From assembly GCA_030704615.1 (NCBI GenBank), contig CM060734.1, positions 41,804,042 through 41,868,041 of the forward strand: a stretch of 64,000 bases of DNA, read 5' to 3'. The position numbers and the translations under genes are program-made. The number at the start of each line of letters is the position of its first letter. Within the stretch, counting starts at the first letter, position 1. The stretch is from Takakia lepidozioides. Taxonomy: Eukaryota; Streptophyta; Takakiopsida; Takakiales; Takakiaceae. Shown in pieces: positions 12,346 through 24,505 of the stretch. Under the pieces are notes generated by a model. The model was not told where the DNA came from. It did not search any database and worked only from the letters and a program-made list of their open reading frames with translations.

Positions 12346-13959
12346 TGTGCGTAGGCTCCCAATGGCAATTTTTCTCGCATATTTTCATTTCGCCATAACA
12401 TATTATCTGAATATTCTTAGAATATTTAGAATATCGTATTCTGCTCATGTTGGGAACACGTTGGTGAGACAATGCCAACCGAAGTTTGTGTAATTAAGAG
12501 CCTCTTCTTTTCCCTTGAAGGGGTGGGCACACTACCACAAGGAGGACAACAAAATCTGCCCACTTTGTTTCATTCTCTTATGCTTTTGGATACTAGCAAA
12601 AACGGATCTCATCAAATATCCGTCGGTTTTTCTTACATATCTGTGAAGGGATATTTGATTGGTTATTCCTTAATTATCGATTCCGATTAAATAGGTATTT
12701 ACCGATATCCGACAGATCTATATGATCCCAAGTCAAAGATCCCCCAATACTCGTTTGTTCTTGGACGAGACCAAGTACGGAAACAATAATGCCCTTTCTA
12801 AATGATTGTGACGAATCAATTATTGAAACTACCATACGGTAGATTAGCTCCACCCATATGATCTTGGGCTCGGATCCTGCTACCATGTGGGTGATATTAT
12901 ATTCTCCCGTTTTTGGCTATGCCCTTTAGTCAACAACCACATTTTTACTCTATTATTCATGTTGACGGGTGCCAACTTCAAAATGACGCGCGCTATTTTT
13001 TCGGCTACCTTCGCGCGTCCCAGAGGCTCTTTAAGCCCCCCTCCCCACTCAAAATCATCCTCTCTCCCACAACATCTACTGCTCATTTGTTGACCCTGAT
13101 AGTCGCACGTTACCGTTAGATTCAATGGGCCACTGGTCAGGTTGTCTGATGGACTGGCGATCCCTCCTCGCCTCTGCCTTGGGAAGAGCGCACGTGGTGT
13201 TTCCAGGCTATGGTGGAAGTTAAGCTGCTACCGATGACCGCGTTAGATGGCGTGCGTCCGTAGGTTGTTGTTGGGGCTGCTTGGGCATAAGGCAAGTTGG
13301 CCGCTTGTTGGCATTATTGCCTCAGCAAAAGACCACCGAGTTGACGTTTTTGCGCTTGTTTCGTGAGGCTCCATGTTTTAGTTTTTCCTCTCACTATAAT
13401 TAGGGGCCTAGTTTGCACCCGGGTGTTTTTTTCTTTCAAAAAAATAAAAAAGTCTTGAAGTTAGCGTGAGAAAGCTTGCCTCATCTCTCCTTCATTGTAG
13501 GTTTAATATTTTAATATGCATCTAGGGACCAAGATATCGAGATTTCTTGGTCTTGGTAAGTACTAAGAGCATCTCCACAGGGAGTACAACAAATAACACT
13601 GCAATGGTAAATTCCCACTGCCTCCAACACTCCCCTCCCCCACCGGCAACCCCATCAAACTACCCTGCACATGTGCTCACGTGCCTCGCTATAGAGGGCC
13701 CATTTGGCAGACACGGCCTTTACCCTCACGCCATAAATGCATGCAACCCTGCTTTTTAGTGTCTCCGGCAAGTACCGGCCGGGCTTAGTGGGCCCGTATC
13801 CTGCACCGAAGTACCCAGGGTGCGGATACCAGGGCGGGGGCCTCCTTTGCCATTGTCGTGGCATTTAGGGACCCAGGGTGGGGATGCTCTACCTTGGCCA
13901 ACTAACGCCCAAGGTTGCACTATAGGACAAAAACAACAATATATTTCCATGTGCTATTT
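12346..13959. other. Intergenic between the inverted arms, unassigned
   Basis: No gene recognised. A block around 13505-13560 containing ATGCATCTAGGGACCAA recurs near 16830-16900, so part is dispersed repeat. Confidence 0.4.
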
Positions 13960-15110
13960 TTCATCGGATTGCAGATACAAGATACAGTGAAATTGGCGAG
14001 CGCAGTACATGGGAATTTGGCGCCAAGTTCATGGCTGACGATTGGTAAACCACTTTGACCTCTATTGCAAATACTCACACTTGAGATGTTTTTCTTTAAA
14101 GAGAAACAAGACATAACTTCAAAAGAGGAGGGAATTTGAAACCCCCTTTCACCTATGTAGATATTCACTTCGATTCGATGAAACTCCGATGCGTGTGCAT
14201 ATCGCATCCAACTGAAGTCCAACAAACTTATTTGTACATAGATTACAGTATCAAAAAATAAGATTCACAAAATAGAGAAGTCAAGCTGCAAAGGTCCGTA
14301 ATGCAATGGAATATAATCATGCTGGTTTCTGCAAATGCACTAGTATGTTCAAACATGCCATTACTCTCTGCTGGTGGACTGAAATATCGATATGTCACAA
14401 ATGTCGTTCGTCGATGAAGACCAATATCAAAGAAATATTCGCTTTACGTTTTCGAAATATGCGATTTACTTTGCAAATATCCATTTGTTTACATAAGAAG
14501 ACTTCGGATGCATACAATTTGCCGGATTTTAACACTGATAACGAACAACCGATAAAGGAGCTTGTTAGGCATTTTCCAGGTCTTTGATAAATGAACGTTA
14601 TTTCAAAAACATTTGTTGGTGTAAGACAAACGCAATTCTTCATCTCTACACTGTCATGTAAAGTATACAACTTATTTCTCTCTTGTATTTTCCATTTTCT
14701 TCCGTAGTCACATTTTCACATAAGAATTGAAAATGAGGTTGACCAAAATCTTTCAAACAGTAACCTAACATTCATTTCCAAGCATGCGGACGATCTTGTC
14801 TGAGTTTTATACACATAACTGTGTGGCCAGCTGGCGGAACCCAAATAGGATTTGATTAGTTTGTTTGCATGTATAACACTTGTTGCTAACAACCTTATGA
14901 CCATTGAAAAATGCAAATGAGACAGGCTCCCGCCTCTTTTATCGCCCAAAACTTTGCCATGCACAACTCTTGAATGAACTTCTGCAAATGTTTGAATAGA
15001 CTGAGATTGACGTCATGTGCACCAACTTCAATTGTGCATGATAGCTCAAATACAATTTGCCCTTTGTTGTCTATTCCAAGTTTCTTTTTTGGACGACCTC
15101 TACTTACCAA
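13960..15110 (-). pseudogene. Unknown gene-like module, arm B of an inverted pair
   Basis: The minus strand shows an N-terminal-looking ORF at 14895-15110 starting near RGRPKKKLG (AT-hook-like), then frameshifted coding remnants at 14716-14964 and 14395-14670. DNA similarity to arm A covers 9640-9950 and 11480-11960. Arm B lacks the roughly 1.5 kb that arm A carries between those blocks (about 9950-11470). The N-terminal AT-hook-like segment has no match in arm A. Function unknown. Confidence 0.4.
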
Positions 15111-15266
15111 CGCTACATATTCTTCATCTCACTTATATCTTGGTTTAGATTCTCTTGCCAAACTATGTTGGAACTTGATGGACACGCTTCTACACTTCAC
15201 TACAGAGTGAATTACTGAACTTGGTATAACCTACCTTAGGGGATACCTTCTATACAACAACAAACA

Positions 15267-15961
15267 CGATGTTGGGCGTTATGACTTTGACCGGTTATAA
15301 CCGCTTGTTATTAGACCGGTTATATAAATATATATATCCGGAGGAGGTGCAAAAATTTAAAAAACCGGATATAAACAGATCCGGTAGAGGCTAGGGGTTG
15401 AGATACCTGGCAGGGCTTCGAGAACCCGCGAGCAAGTTTGGTGTTTTATTTATTGGTATCCGGCCATGGCCTTTAAAAAGGACCCGGTTATCAATAAATA
15501 GTGTCACAGCATATACCCTTGCTAAGATTAACGTGACACCAATCTGGTAACTAAGATGTCCATTATTGATCATTTGTTTCAAGGGCTAACCATCTTGCAT
15601 GGCTGGTCAATCCCTGCTTGGCATTTATTTAAGTTTTTTTAAAAAAATATTTTCATCATTTCAATATATATAAATTTTTATTTTATAAAAAGTTTATTTA
15701 CATGACTGCAATATAACCGTTTTAAGGACCGCCAGTTATGAAGTATATTGAACTTCCAGAACCCGTTCAAAAAACCGCCTGTGCAAAGGTCTTTTATAAC
15801 CGGAATTGAACTTAACCGGTTTTTTGAAAACATCGTAGAACCGCCTCCGGCAGGTAATTTAATTTTTTCTTTTGTCCATTTAACCGCCTCCGGAGGTTCT
15901 AAAGAAGGGGCAATTGGCAAAGAACCTGCACCGGAGGAAGCTCACGAAAACCTGATAACCG
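15267..15961. mobile_element. Non-autonomous hAT-like element, copy 1, right end truncated
   Basis: Highly similar along its length to the complete copy at 29551-30255. The left end reads CGATGTTGGGCG, close to the other copy's CAATGTTGGGCG. The right end stops at CCTGATAACCG and lacks the final GCCCAACACTG. It is rich in subterminal CCGGTTAT motifs. No transposase is encoded. Confidence 0.8.
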
Positions 15962-16214
15962 TATGTTTTTTATTTTTGGTCACCTCTTCTTGTCGCTTCT
16001 ATACCTATAGCAAATGGCTAAACATGCAATAGGCATCTCTCCTCTGCATGCGGCCACTTTAATTGGGAGAGCCTCTACACGTTTAGCTAGGTTTGCTATT
16101 TTTATTTTTAAAAGGATGGGGTGCATATTAGCCATAGGCGCACACACATCATCCGCAACGACGAACTGCAACTAGATTTGAACCCGCAGCTACTACAGCT
16201 ACTACAGACATGTG

Positions 16215-16318
16215 TCAAAACATCCGCCGGGACCCACCACTTGCAAGTCTCATGGCTTCTTTATGATCAAACATCCGCCGGGACCCACCACTTGCAAGTC
16301 TCATGGCTTCTTTATGAA
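16215..16318. repeat. 51-bp perfect tandem duplication
   Basis: Two near-identical 51-bp units beginning CAAACATCCGCC and ending GGCTTCTTTATGA, with no visible divergence between them. Very recent local duplication. Confidence 0.9.
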
Positions 16319-18036
16319 TAACGAAATCTACTTTCATCCATAATAAACTTAATTTCATCCTTTATTCTTCATAAATTTGTTCACTCATAGAATGTTACCT
16401 GGAGGCACTTCATGAAGCAGCATTCAACAAAGGAGAGGAGGTGACACTTGGTGAGGGCACCCCGGGGCGTTATCGATTTTTGACACCGATGGGTAGTCTC
16501 AATAACATTGACATGCCCTATGGTGGGTCGGCAATGCTCCAATAATGCCGGCCAAGTTATTTTTAACTTGGTCAACCTGGCTAGGACATGGAAGTTGGCC
16601 CTAAGGGCCAATTTAGTCCAAGACCAAGACAAGCTCAAACCAAGTATGGAAACATCAAACTATAATTTTCTCAAATGAACTTGACCGTCCGTTAGAATCA
16701 ATCTTGAATGTTGAGTGGGAAAATGAACCTAATAGAACTTATACACCTCATTTTAAGTCTGTCCTGGTTTTGATCCCAAGGCCTCTACACACACCCACTT
16801 TGGTCCCTAGAATACTAATAATTTTGATATGCATCTAGGGACCAATATGTGAACAAATTTGAAGCAAATTGGTCCAGGTTTCTTGGTCTGGGTCGGTAAC
16901 CTAAAGTGGCCCTAAAATCCCTCACAAGAGCATGGAGGCAATCTCCGTACTTCTTCCATCATTTATGCCATCATTTACTCCTCAAGGCAGTTGGTTTAAA
17001 GAAAGATGTGGTGAGTTATTAGTGCTACTTACAGTGTGCATGCAAAGTCCTCCATGAATCCATGATGGTGGGAGTGCTGGTGGGGACAGCGTGTGGGCGC
17101 ATTGAAAGCCAAGTGGGGTCTTTATTGTGATGCATCGGATGCTCAGTGCTAGCGGCCCACTCTTCATTATGCCACCCACTCCAACCTCTCTCCTGGATTT
17201 TCATCTTTTGCTTCTCAACAGTGGAAACTGCTTTTTCCTCTTGTGATATAAGGAAGGGAATGTAATGAGATGAGAAGCCAAAATCCCTGGAACGCCTGCG
17301 AGGGACTGGCTGGATTCATCAATTCGTTAAACGATGTCATTACTTGGCATGATCTATCATGAGACTAGAATGAACAAACCTTCACTTGTAGCCTTCCGGC
17401 ACTGACCAGTCAGGTTTTTATTGTTCCTTGTCTCTTCTTGTACTCTGAGTTACAGGCCTCTGTCGCCTTTGTTTAAAAAAATAAGAAAAACAAACAAACC
17501 CAGCAAGCGAATGCTCCAGAACTGGCAGTCTGATCACATCAATCCATGTGAAGGGAGGTGATTCAGATTCAACCAGTTGGGGTGATTTGCATGGTGGCCA
17601 TCTTCTTCGGGCCAATTCTATATTGGAAAGCACCGTGGGGGTGAGGTTGATCCATGCACCATCGAAGTTGGAGGGACCAAAAATACATGGATGGCCAGCC
17701 TATTTACATGCTCGAAATAGACACCATCATTCCGAAGCTGCACTCCTCTGTCCTCCTTTCTCGTGAGCATGATGAACATGTCTTGTGTTTTGCAGACTCA
17801 ACTCCTCTCACTCGTGTTTGCTCTTATTAGCCTGTAGTAATATTGACCCTCTCGTATCAAGGCGGTTACCAACATTTGCTGGCCTCCAGAGCACGATCGC
17901 TTATTTTCTCTATGTGGGTTCCCGTTCTGGTTACGTCTGTCGTGTTCCTAGCCGCGGAGTACTTTAATTCCCAGTTTCTCTTGAGATTGCACACGTTTTC
18001 CGTGAACACTCTGTCTCCTTCTATAGAGCGAGGCAT
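16319..18036. promoter_or_regulatory. Upstream region of PAL, no gene recognised
   Basis: No coding structure. The proximal part holds GGTTACCAACATT near 17865, resembling the AC-type elements (ACCAAC/ACCTACC) known from phenylpropanoid promoters, and CTATAGA just before the start codon. These sites are suggestive only. The region at 16800-16900 is dispersed repeat. Confidence 0.25.
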
Positions 18037-21000
18037 ATGGTCGATGGGGAGGTAATTGCAGTCAGTAATCCGTATAATGGAACAAACGGTGTGGCTCACC
18101 ACAAAGACATGGAGCTGTGTAATGGGATGATGAAACCATCCCATGACCCCCTCAACTGGGTGCGGACTGCTACAGCTATGCAGGGCTCTCATCTGGAAGA
18201 AGTGAAGCGAATGGTGAAAGCTTTCTGCGAGTCCGAAACCGTGACAATCGAGGGCGCAAATCTGTCTGTTGGTCAGGTGTGAATTCCCCCCCTTGTCTGG
18301 CTGGATGTGATTTTTGGTTTGTGAGTGAAGTCGAAGTCGAAGGTTCTCTAGATTGCTAAATAGAAATTAATAAGGTGTTGGCGTGCAGACTAGCTGCAAA
18401 GTTTATACTGGTGGCCACATGCATATCACTGGGATCTTGTGGGATAGCGATGGTGACATGGGTTCCAGCGGTAAGCCTCAGACAGACAGACAGACGTAGC
18501 GTTGTGAGCACGTTACGAGCGTTGACACTGGGAGTTTGAAGTTGCATTGCCATTATGGATCCTACGTTGTTAGTGGCTTCAAGCTCCGATTTTGAACGAC
18601 AGGGAGTGAGAGAGAATAGAAAATATTCTTAGCACAGTGTGCTAGGCTGCTGCCTTGGCGACTTGATCTGAGAGAGAGAGAGGAAATACACTCATGACAC
18701 GATCCTAAGGATGCTAACTTGTACCGACTTTGAAATGGATTTGACCGAAGAATCATCTGCCACTCACGTGACATTGGGAATTTTGAGGTAGCAGGACTCA
18801 TACGAAAGAAACTCCGGGTGTGCCATGCGTAATCGAACTCCTCCTTTCATCATAGTTCCATCATTATGAAAATGCTTTCAAAGGCGAGAGGCTTGGAATG
18901 ATCATGCGACGCTCAGCTGAATCTAAACTATCAACTGTCAGAGTGATACGCCTGTTTCTCTTGAAGTCAACGTTATGTACAGAGTAGTGGCGCATAATTC
19001 GCCAGATATCATCTGAATAGTATACCTTCTTCCAGTTTCCTGTGGAAATTTGGTGGTATCGATCGAGCAAGTAACTGCGGCTCAGCATTTTAGGGATGAC
19101 TCTTGGGGTTAACAGCATTGGGTTATCTATTAAATCAGACTGTCTATGAATGTACTATGCTACACGCAGGAATCAGGAGATTCTCCTCAATTCTTAGTGA
19201 GACCATGTGATTCCCGTCTACTTGTGTTTCCTCTCTCACCTAATTCCTTACCACTCTAGTCAGGCCCTTTTGTCCATCCCTCCCTTCCCATGGATGCCCA
19301 TCTTCAACTCTGCCACCTTTTGATTGATGATATGGTGTGTGGCAGGTGGCTGCGGTTGCTCGAAGGCCTGAGGTGAAGGTGGTCCTGGATGCAGCATCTG
19401 CCAAGGCGAGAGTACAGGAAAGCTTGAATTGGGTTCAAGAGAATGCAATGAAAGGCACGGACACCTATGGTGTGACAACAGGGTTTGGGGCGACCTCCCA
19501 TAGAAGGACAAACCAGGGTGCAGAGCTCCAGAAGGAGCTCATTCGATTTTTAAATGCAGGAATTTTTGGGGATGGAAACGTGCTTCCAGCTGAGACTACA
19601 CGTGCAGCAATGCTTGTGAGAACTAACACCCTCATGCAAGGATTCTCTGTGAGGGGGGGGGGGATCCACGTGCAAAGCAATGCTGGTGAGAACTAACACC
19701 CTTCAGGCAAGGATTCTCTGGGATTCGTTGGGAAATAATTGAAGCTCTCGGTTGCTCAATGCCTGTGTGGACCCCTAAGTGAGGGGGGGGGGGATCCACG
19801 TGCAAAGCAATGCTGGTGAGAACTAACACCCTCAGGCAAGGATTCTCTGGGATTCGTTGGGAAATAATTGAAGCTCTGCAGCGGTTGCTCAATGCCTGTG
19901 TGACCCCTAAGCTGCCACTTCGGGGAACAATCACTGCATCAGGCGATCTTGTTCCTCTCTCATACATTGCAGGGGTGCTCACTGCCCGGCCCAATGCAAG
20001 AGCTCACACTGCTGATGGCAAGGAGGTAAGCAACCAAACAAGATGTGTTTGGTGCTCATGTGGTGAGACTTGAGTTTGCATTGTTACAACAAGGTTGTCA
20101 TCTGCTCGAGATGGCTCCTTCAATTTTCTTTCATACCATGGTTCCAGTGGTTTTTTGAACACTTAACATCTTGAAAGATTCTTACATGAAAGTCATTGCA
20201 CCCCGCTTAGCGGTTGAACTTGCCTTGCTTGCCCAGCTGACACTTTAGAGACCGTTTTTGACTTTGGGTAGGTGAGTGCTGAAGTCGCACTAAAGCTTGC
20301 GGGCGTGGATGCACCCTTTCAATTGCAACCAAAGGAGGGCCTTGCCTTGGTAAATGGAACAGCAGTTGGGTCGGGCCTTGCATCCACTGTTTGTTTCGAT
20401 GCCAATGTATCCGCTGTATTAGCAGAGGTGATGTCTGCTTTTTTCTGTGAAGTGATGCAAGGCAAGCCGGAGTTTGCAGATCCTCTCACACACAGGTTGA
20501 AACACCATCCTGGTCAGATGGAAGCTGCTGCTATAATGGAGTGGATTTTAGATGGAAGCTCATACATGAAATCGGCAGCAAAGCTCCATGAAACAGATCC
20601 TTTGAAGAAACCCAAGCAGGACCGTTACGCGCTAAGAACTTCACCACAGTGGCTGGGTCCACAGATAGAGGTCATTCGTGCAGCAACTCATGCTATTCAA
20701 CGGGAAATCAATTCTGTCAATGACAACCCCCTCATTGATGTCTCAAGAGATCGCGCATTGCATGGAGGGAACTTTCAGGGGACTCCTATTGGAGTTTCTA
20801 TGGATAATATGAGGTTGGCAATTGCTGCTATAGGAAAGCTTATGTTTGCTCAATTTTCGGAACTGGTGAATGATTTCTACAACAACGGATTACCTTCTAA
20901 CTTAAGTGGTGGGCCTAACCCAAGTCTAGACTATGGGTTGAAAGGAGGTGAGATTGCCATGGCCTCGTACACCTCAGAGCTCGAGTACCTCGCTAATCCA

Positions 21001-22127
21001 GTAACCAATCATGTGCAAAGCGCCGAACAACACAATCAGGATGTGAACTCTCTGGGATTGGTCTCTGCGAGGAAAACAGCTGAAGCTATTCAGATCTTGA
21101 AGCTTATGACTTCCACATTTCTAGTAGGACTCTGCCAGGCAGTGGATCTCCGTCACCTAGAAGAGACAATGCAGGCTGTGGTGAAGCAAGTCGTCTCTGA
21201 GGCTGCGAAAAAGACCCTGACTGCTGGTATTTTTCCATCACCAACTGGGAATAGAGAGGGAAGAGACATAACTTTGAAGGAGACATTATTTTGAAAGGGC
21301 ACTAAGCGCCATAGCCTTGCAGTTGGTCCTTTTGGGTATTGTTGGGTGCCAATGTCGAAAAGAAACTACTGTAGCTATTCTACAGGCACACTGTCATATT
21401 GTAGCTTGAGTTTCCCTTGTAGTCCAAACTGAGTGAATAGCATGTAAGACATCAGTCCCATGGCACTTGATGGATCCAGTTGTGTCAGCTTCAATATCAC
21501 AAGGAACCACGCCAATGGATAAAGCACATTGGGCGTTTTCAGAGAATGATCTAAATCCTGCGAATGCTCGCTTCCATCATACACACTCTCTGAATCTCTT
21601 CCTCTGGTTGTGAAACAGGTGCCAATGGAACACTCCTTCCCTCTCGAATTTGTTGGAAACAGCTCCTTCGAGTGGTGGACCACCTTGCAGTATTTACTTA
21701 CATCGACGACCCTGCCAATATCTCCTATCCTTTAATGAAAAAGCTAAGACAGGTTTTGGTAGAGCATGCACTACTGCATGTGGAGGCTGAGGTGGATACA
21801 AATACATCAGTGTTTCTAAAAATCCCTAGTTTTGAATTAGAGCTGACGAGCCACCTGGAGACACAGGTCAAATTAGCAAGAGAGAAGTATGATAAGACGA
21901 TCGGGGGTGTGCCGAATAGAATAAAAGACTGCCGGACATGGCCGCTTTACAACTTCATTCGAACGGAACTTGGGACGGAATTGCTTAATGGTACTCAGAC
22001 CCAGTCCCCTGGAGAAGCTTTTGAGAAGGTCTACCATGCAATTTGTGAGGGAAGAATTATTGCTCCCTTGTTAGAGGTTTTGGAGGGATGGGCTGGAATT
22101 CCTGGCCCTTATGGAATCTGCAACTGA
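18037..22127 (+). CDS. PAL: Phenylalanine ammonia-lyase, frame-shifted by an internal duplication
   Basis: Deaminates L-phenylalanine to trans-cinnamate, the entry step of phenylpropanoid metabolism, in the cytosol. Exons: 18037-18276, 19346-20025, 20272-21226, 21619-22127 (stop TGA). All have GT/AG borders (phases 0, 0, 1). Visible family marks are the catalytic-loop Tyr in [18 protein letters not shown], the MIO prosthetic-group triad in [49 protein letters not shown], and the C-terminal lid [20 protein letters not shown]. Exon 2 contains a 200-bp duplicated insertion (19649-19848) that shifts frame. Without it exon 2 is 480 bp and the protein would be about 727 residues, normal for PAL. 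The gene is therefore either a very young pseudogene or intact with an assembly error. Flowering-plant PAL usually has one intron inside ATSHRR; none is there. Confidence 0.93.
19649..19848. repeat. 200-bp imperfect local duplication inside PAL exon 2
   Basis: The exon segment around GGATTCTCT occurs at 19640, 19711 and 19840. Two GTGAGGGGGGGGG-GATCCACG runs (about 19648 and 19779) start the repeated blocks. Copies differ by single-base indels next to short runs. Length 200 is not a multiple of 3, so the frame is lost. Confidence 0.9.
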
Positions 22128-22318
22128 GATTACCCTTATCTAAGTAAAAAACATTATTATCAATTTTGTAATAGAGAAGATCTGGATGCTGTCCATTTGA
22201 GCTTAATTCCTTCCTCTCAGCTTTATTTTTGTAGTCTTTCTCACGGTCACTCTATATTACTTGTGAAGATAGTTAGACTGGATCTTCAAACCTCTTGATG
22301 AGAGGCTTTTCCAACTAG

Positions 22319-22385
22319 ATGTTTTGGAGGGATGGGCTGGAACTCCTGGTTCTTATTGAATGTAACTGAGATTATCCTTGGTGTT
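22319..22385 (+). repeat. Duplicated copy of the PAL 3' coding end
   Basis: TTTTGGAGGGATGGGCTGGA at 22078 (last codons of [13 protein letters not shown]) recurs near 22322 in the 3' flank, with several substitutions up to GATTATCC. The offset is about 244 bp. Non-coding in present form. Confidence 0.85.
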
Positions 22386-22970
22386 CAAGTTTTCCTGAGC
22401 TGCAGATGGAAGAGCATCTCCAAACTTCTTGCTGACACTTTTCCAACTTGGTGAGCTAGACATGCATAGTGTAGGTAGTGTCATGACGTTAGTAGGAGTT
22501 AACAAAAGATTTGCATGCAAAATGTCGTCTCAACGATTGGCTTTGGTGAGCAATAACGCACATGAGCATGACTTCAAATCTTCCCAAAGCCACCTAAGTA
22601 GTCAGCCTGTGCACGAAAGGGAAGAAACCAAAGAGAGTTTTGGAGAAAGTAGCTTTGCTACACTGCACAGCCGTACTGAGCATGGGCAAAACTCTGGGAG
22701 CTTTTATTTCCTGTCTCCAAAACCATGAGGTGATAGTGTTTCAGGAAAAAATGATGTACATGGAATGCTAAACTAATCTACAAGCCTCAGCACCCAAACT
22801 GCCCATCCCAGCCGCATAACCAAATGAATTGTCTGGTTAAAATACAACTCGCAAATGAATACCTACCTACCCTTCCTATCCCACTTTTAGCAAAACTTTG
22901 AATGCCAGAAAAATGAGATTCTGGTTTGGGCTGCAGCAGAGTAAGTGGGGACTGCATGATGGCGGATGCT
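22386..22970. other. Convergent intergenic region between PAL and the DREB2 gene
   Basis: Probably carries the 3' UTRs of both genes. A plus open frame at 22429-22728 has no family resemblance and is not called. Confidence 0.4.
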
Positions 22971-24505
22971 CTAATGTAGATCGAGGCGACCCAGGAGAAA
23001 GTGCTGTCCATGATTCCTTTTTTCGAAGAGGGGCGGTTCCGCTCTATGTATCCGGGGCGAATTAACTTCAGGCTCCTCCAGCGGAGGATCCACAATCCCA
23101 ACTCCATTCCAGAATTCACCATTCCCACCCATATTTCCACCAGGCAGCTTTAATGGATCCATTCCGGATCCTATCGCCTGCCACAGCTCTGAATCCAGAC
23201 CAATGCTCGTTCTAGAACTGCCGTTGCTTTTATACATAAGATTGCTGTCCAACGGTGCCAGCATCTCACTATCCAGTTCTAGCTCTGGGAAGTTGCATAG
23301 ATCTCCTGGATTGAAAATATCATCGAAGTCGTGGAAAGTTTGTAGAGCTGCTTCTAAGCCAAGCGTTTCATCTGCATGTACTAACTGAGGTTCACCTTCC
23401 CCAACCTCAACCTTCAATGGAGCAGTAAGATCGCTAAAAATGTTTGGCCCTACTTGCAAGTCCAGTGGTTGGTCCAACAGGGGTACACCTTCGTTGATCT
23501 CACGCTTCACTGTAGAACAAGGAGCATTGAAAATCTGTCGCGTTGCTTGTAAATCAATTCTTTGATCTGGATGGACAACTGAATGAACCATCTGGGGAAA
23601 ATCTTCCAATTCAAGCTTGACTGTGACAGTATTAGGAGTTACACCAGCATACTCTACAGCGCCCGCTCTCGCGACAGGGTGAAACACAGACTCGGCAGTA
23701 TCCATTTCCGGAATACCTTGAGTGGTGGTCGGCAGCGCAGAATTACTAGAGGAAGTGACCGAGTCTATGGGTACTTTCTCACGGTCACTCTCCTCTGCTG
23801 GTGGATCTGGTGGAGCCGCACCTGCAGAAGTCCCCGACGATCAATCATCATCAACATGCAGATCCCAAGATCAACCAAATTCACGCCAATCTTTCAATTC
23901 TTTCAAACCCTCTACTCCAACCCAACCGTGAAAACCTCCAAAGAATCACGACTTCCCTCACACCCCCACTGATTATCAAATTCCTTCACATGCAAAATCA
24001 AAAACTGCTCACCGGCTGGAGGGTTTGGAAGGCCATCCGGAAGGTTGAGAAGAGCGCAGGAGCCATACAGCACCCTTGCCGCATCATCGTAAGCAACCGC
24101 CGCCTCCTCGGCCGTAGCATACGTCCCCAGCCATAGTCTCGCACCCCTGTTCGGCTCCCGAATCTCTGCTACCCACTTCCCCCATGTACGTTGCCGAACT
24201 CCTCGGTAGCTACATAAAGCATTTTCCGGACCACCCTTTCCCTTCATGCATCCCTTCTTGGACCCTTTTGCTGGCGCTTTCCTGATCGTCTTCCTCGGCC
24301 CCGGGTTGACGCTATACTCCGACCTTCCCCCATAGTTCCCATGACTCCCACGACTTGAAGCACGATTCTGCTCAGCCCACCATGCCAGCGTCTCCGCCAC
24401 CGTACTCCCATGCTGCATGTTATTCCTCACGCTCGATTTCCTGCGCCTGCGGCCTCTTCCGAAATCCAGCCCTGGCCCAGGCTGCTGCCCATACTTACCT
24501 ACCAC
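22971..24505 (-). CDS. DREB2-type AP2/ERF transcription factor
   Basis: Predicted nuclear activator that binds DRE/CRT elements in drought and heat responses. Exon 1 runs 24505 (or upstream) to 24013, exon 2 23821-22971 (stop). The 191-bp intron has donor GTGAGC and acceptor CTGCAG, phase 1, joining ...[13 protein letters not shown] basic cluster GRGRRRRK (about residues 17-23) is a likely nuclear signal. The subgroup A-2 signature [16 protein letters not shown] precedes a full AP2 domain (about residues 100-157: [36 protein letters not shown]), with Val14 and Glu19 as in DREB proteins. The second exon is acidic (activation-like). The frame at 24505 begins with GTG, not ATG; the first in-frame ATG (MQHGS) lies past the basic cluster, so a 5' exon or start is missing from this call. 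About 447 residues. Confidence 0.88.
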
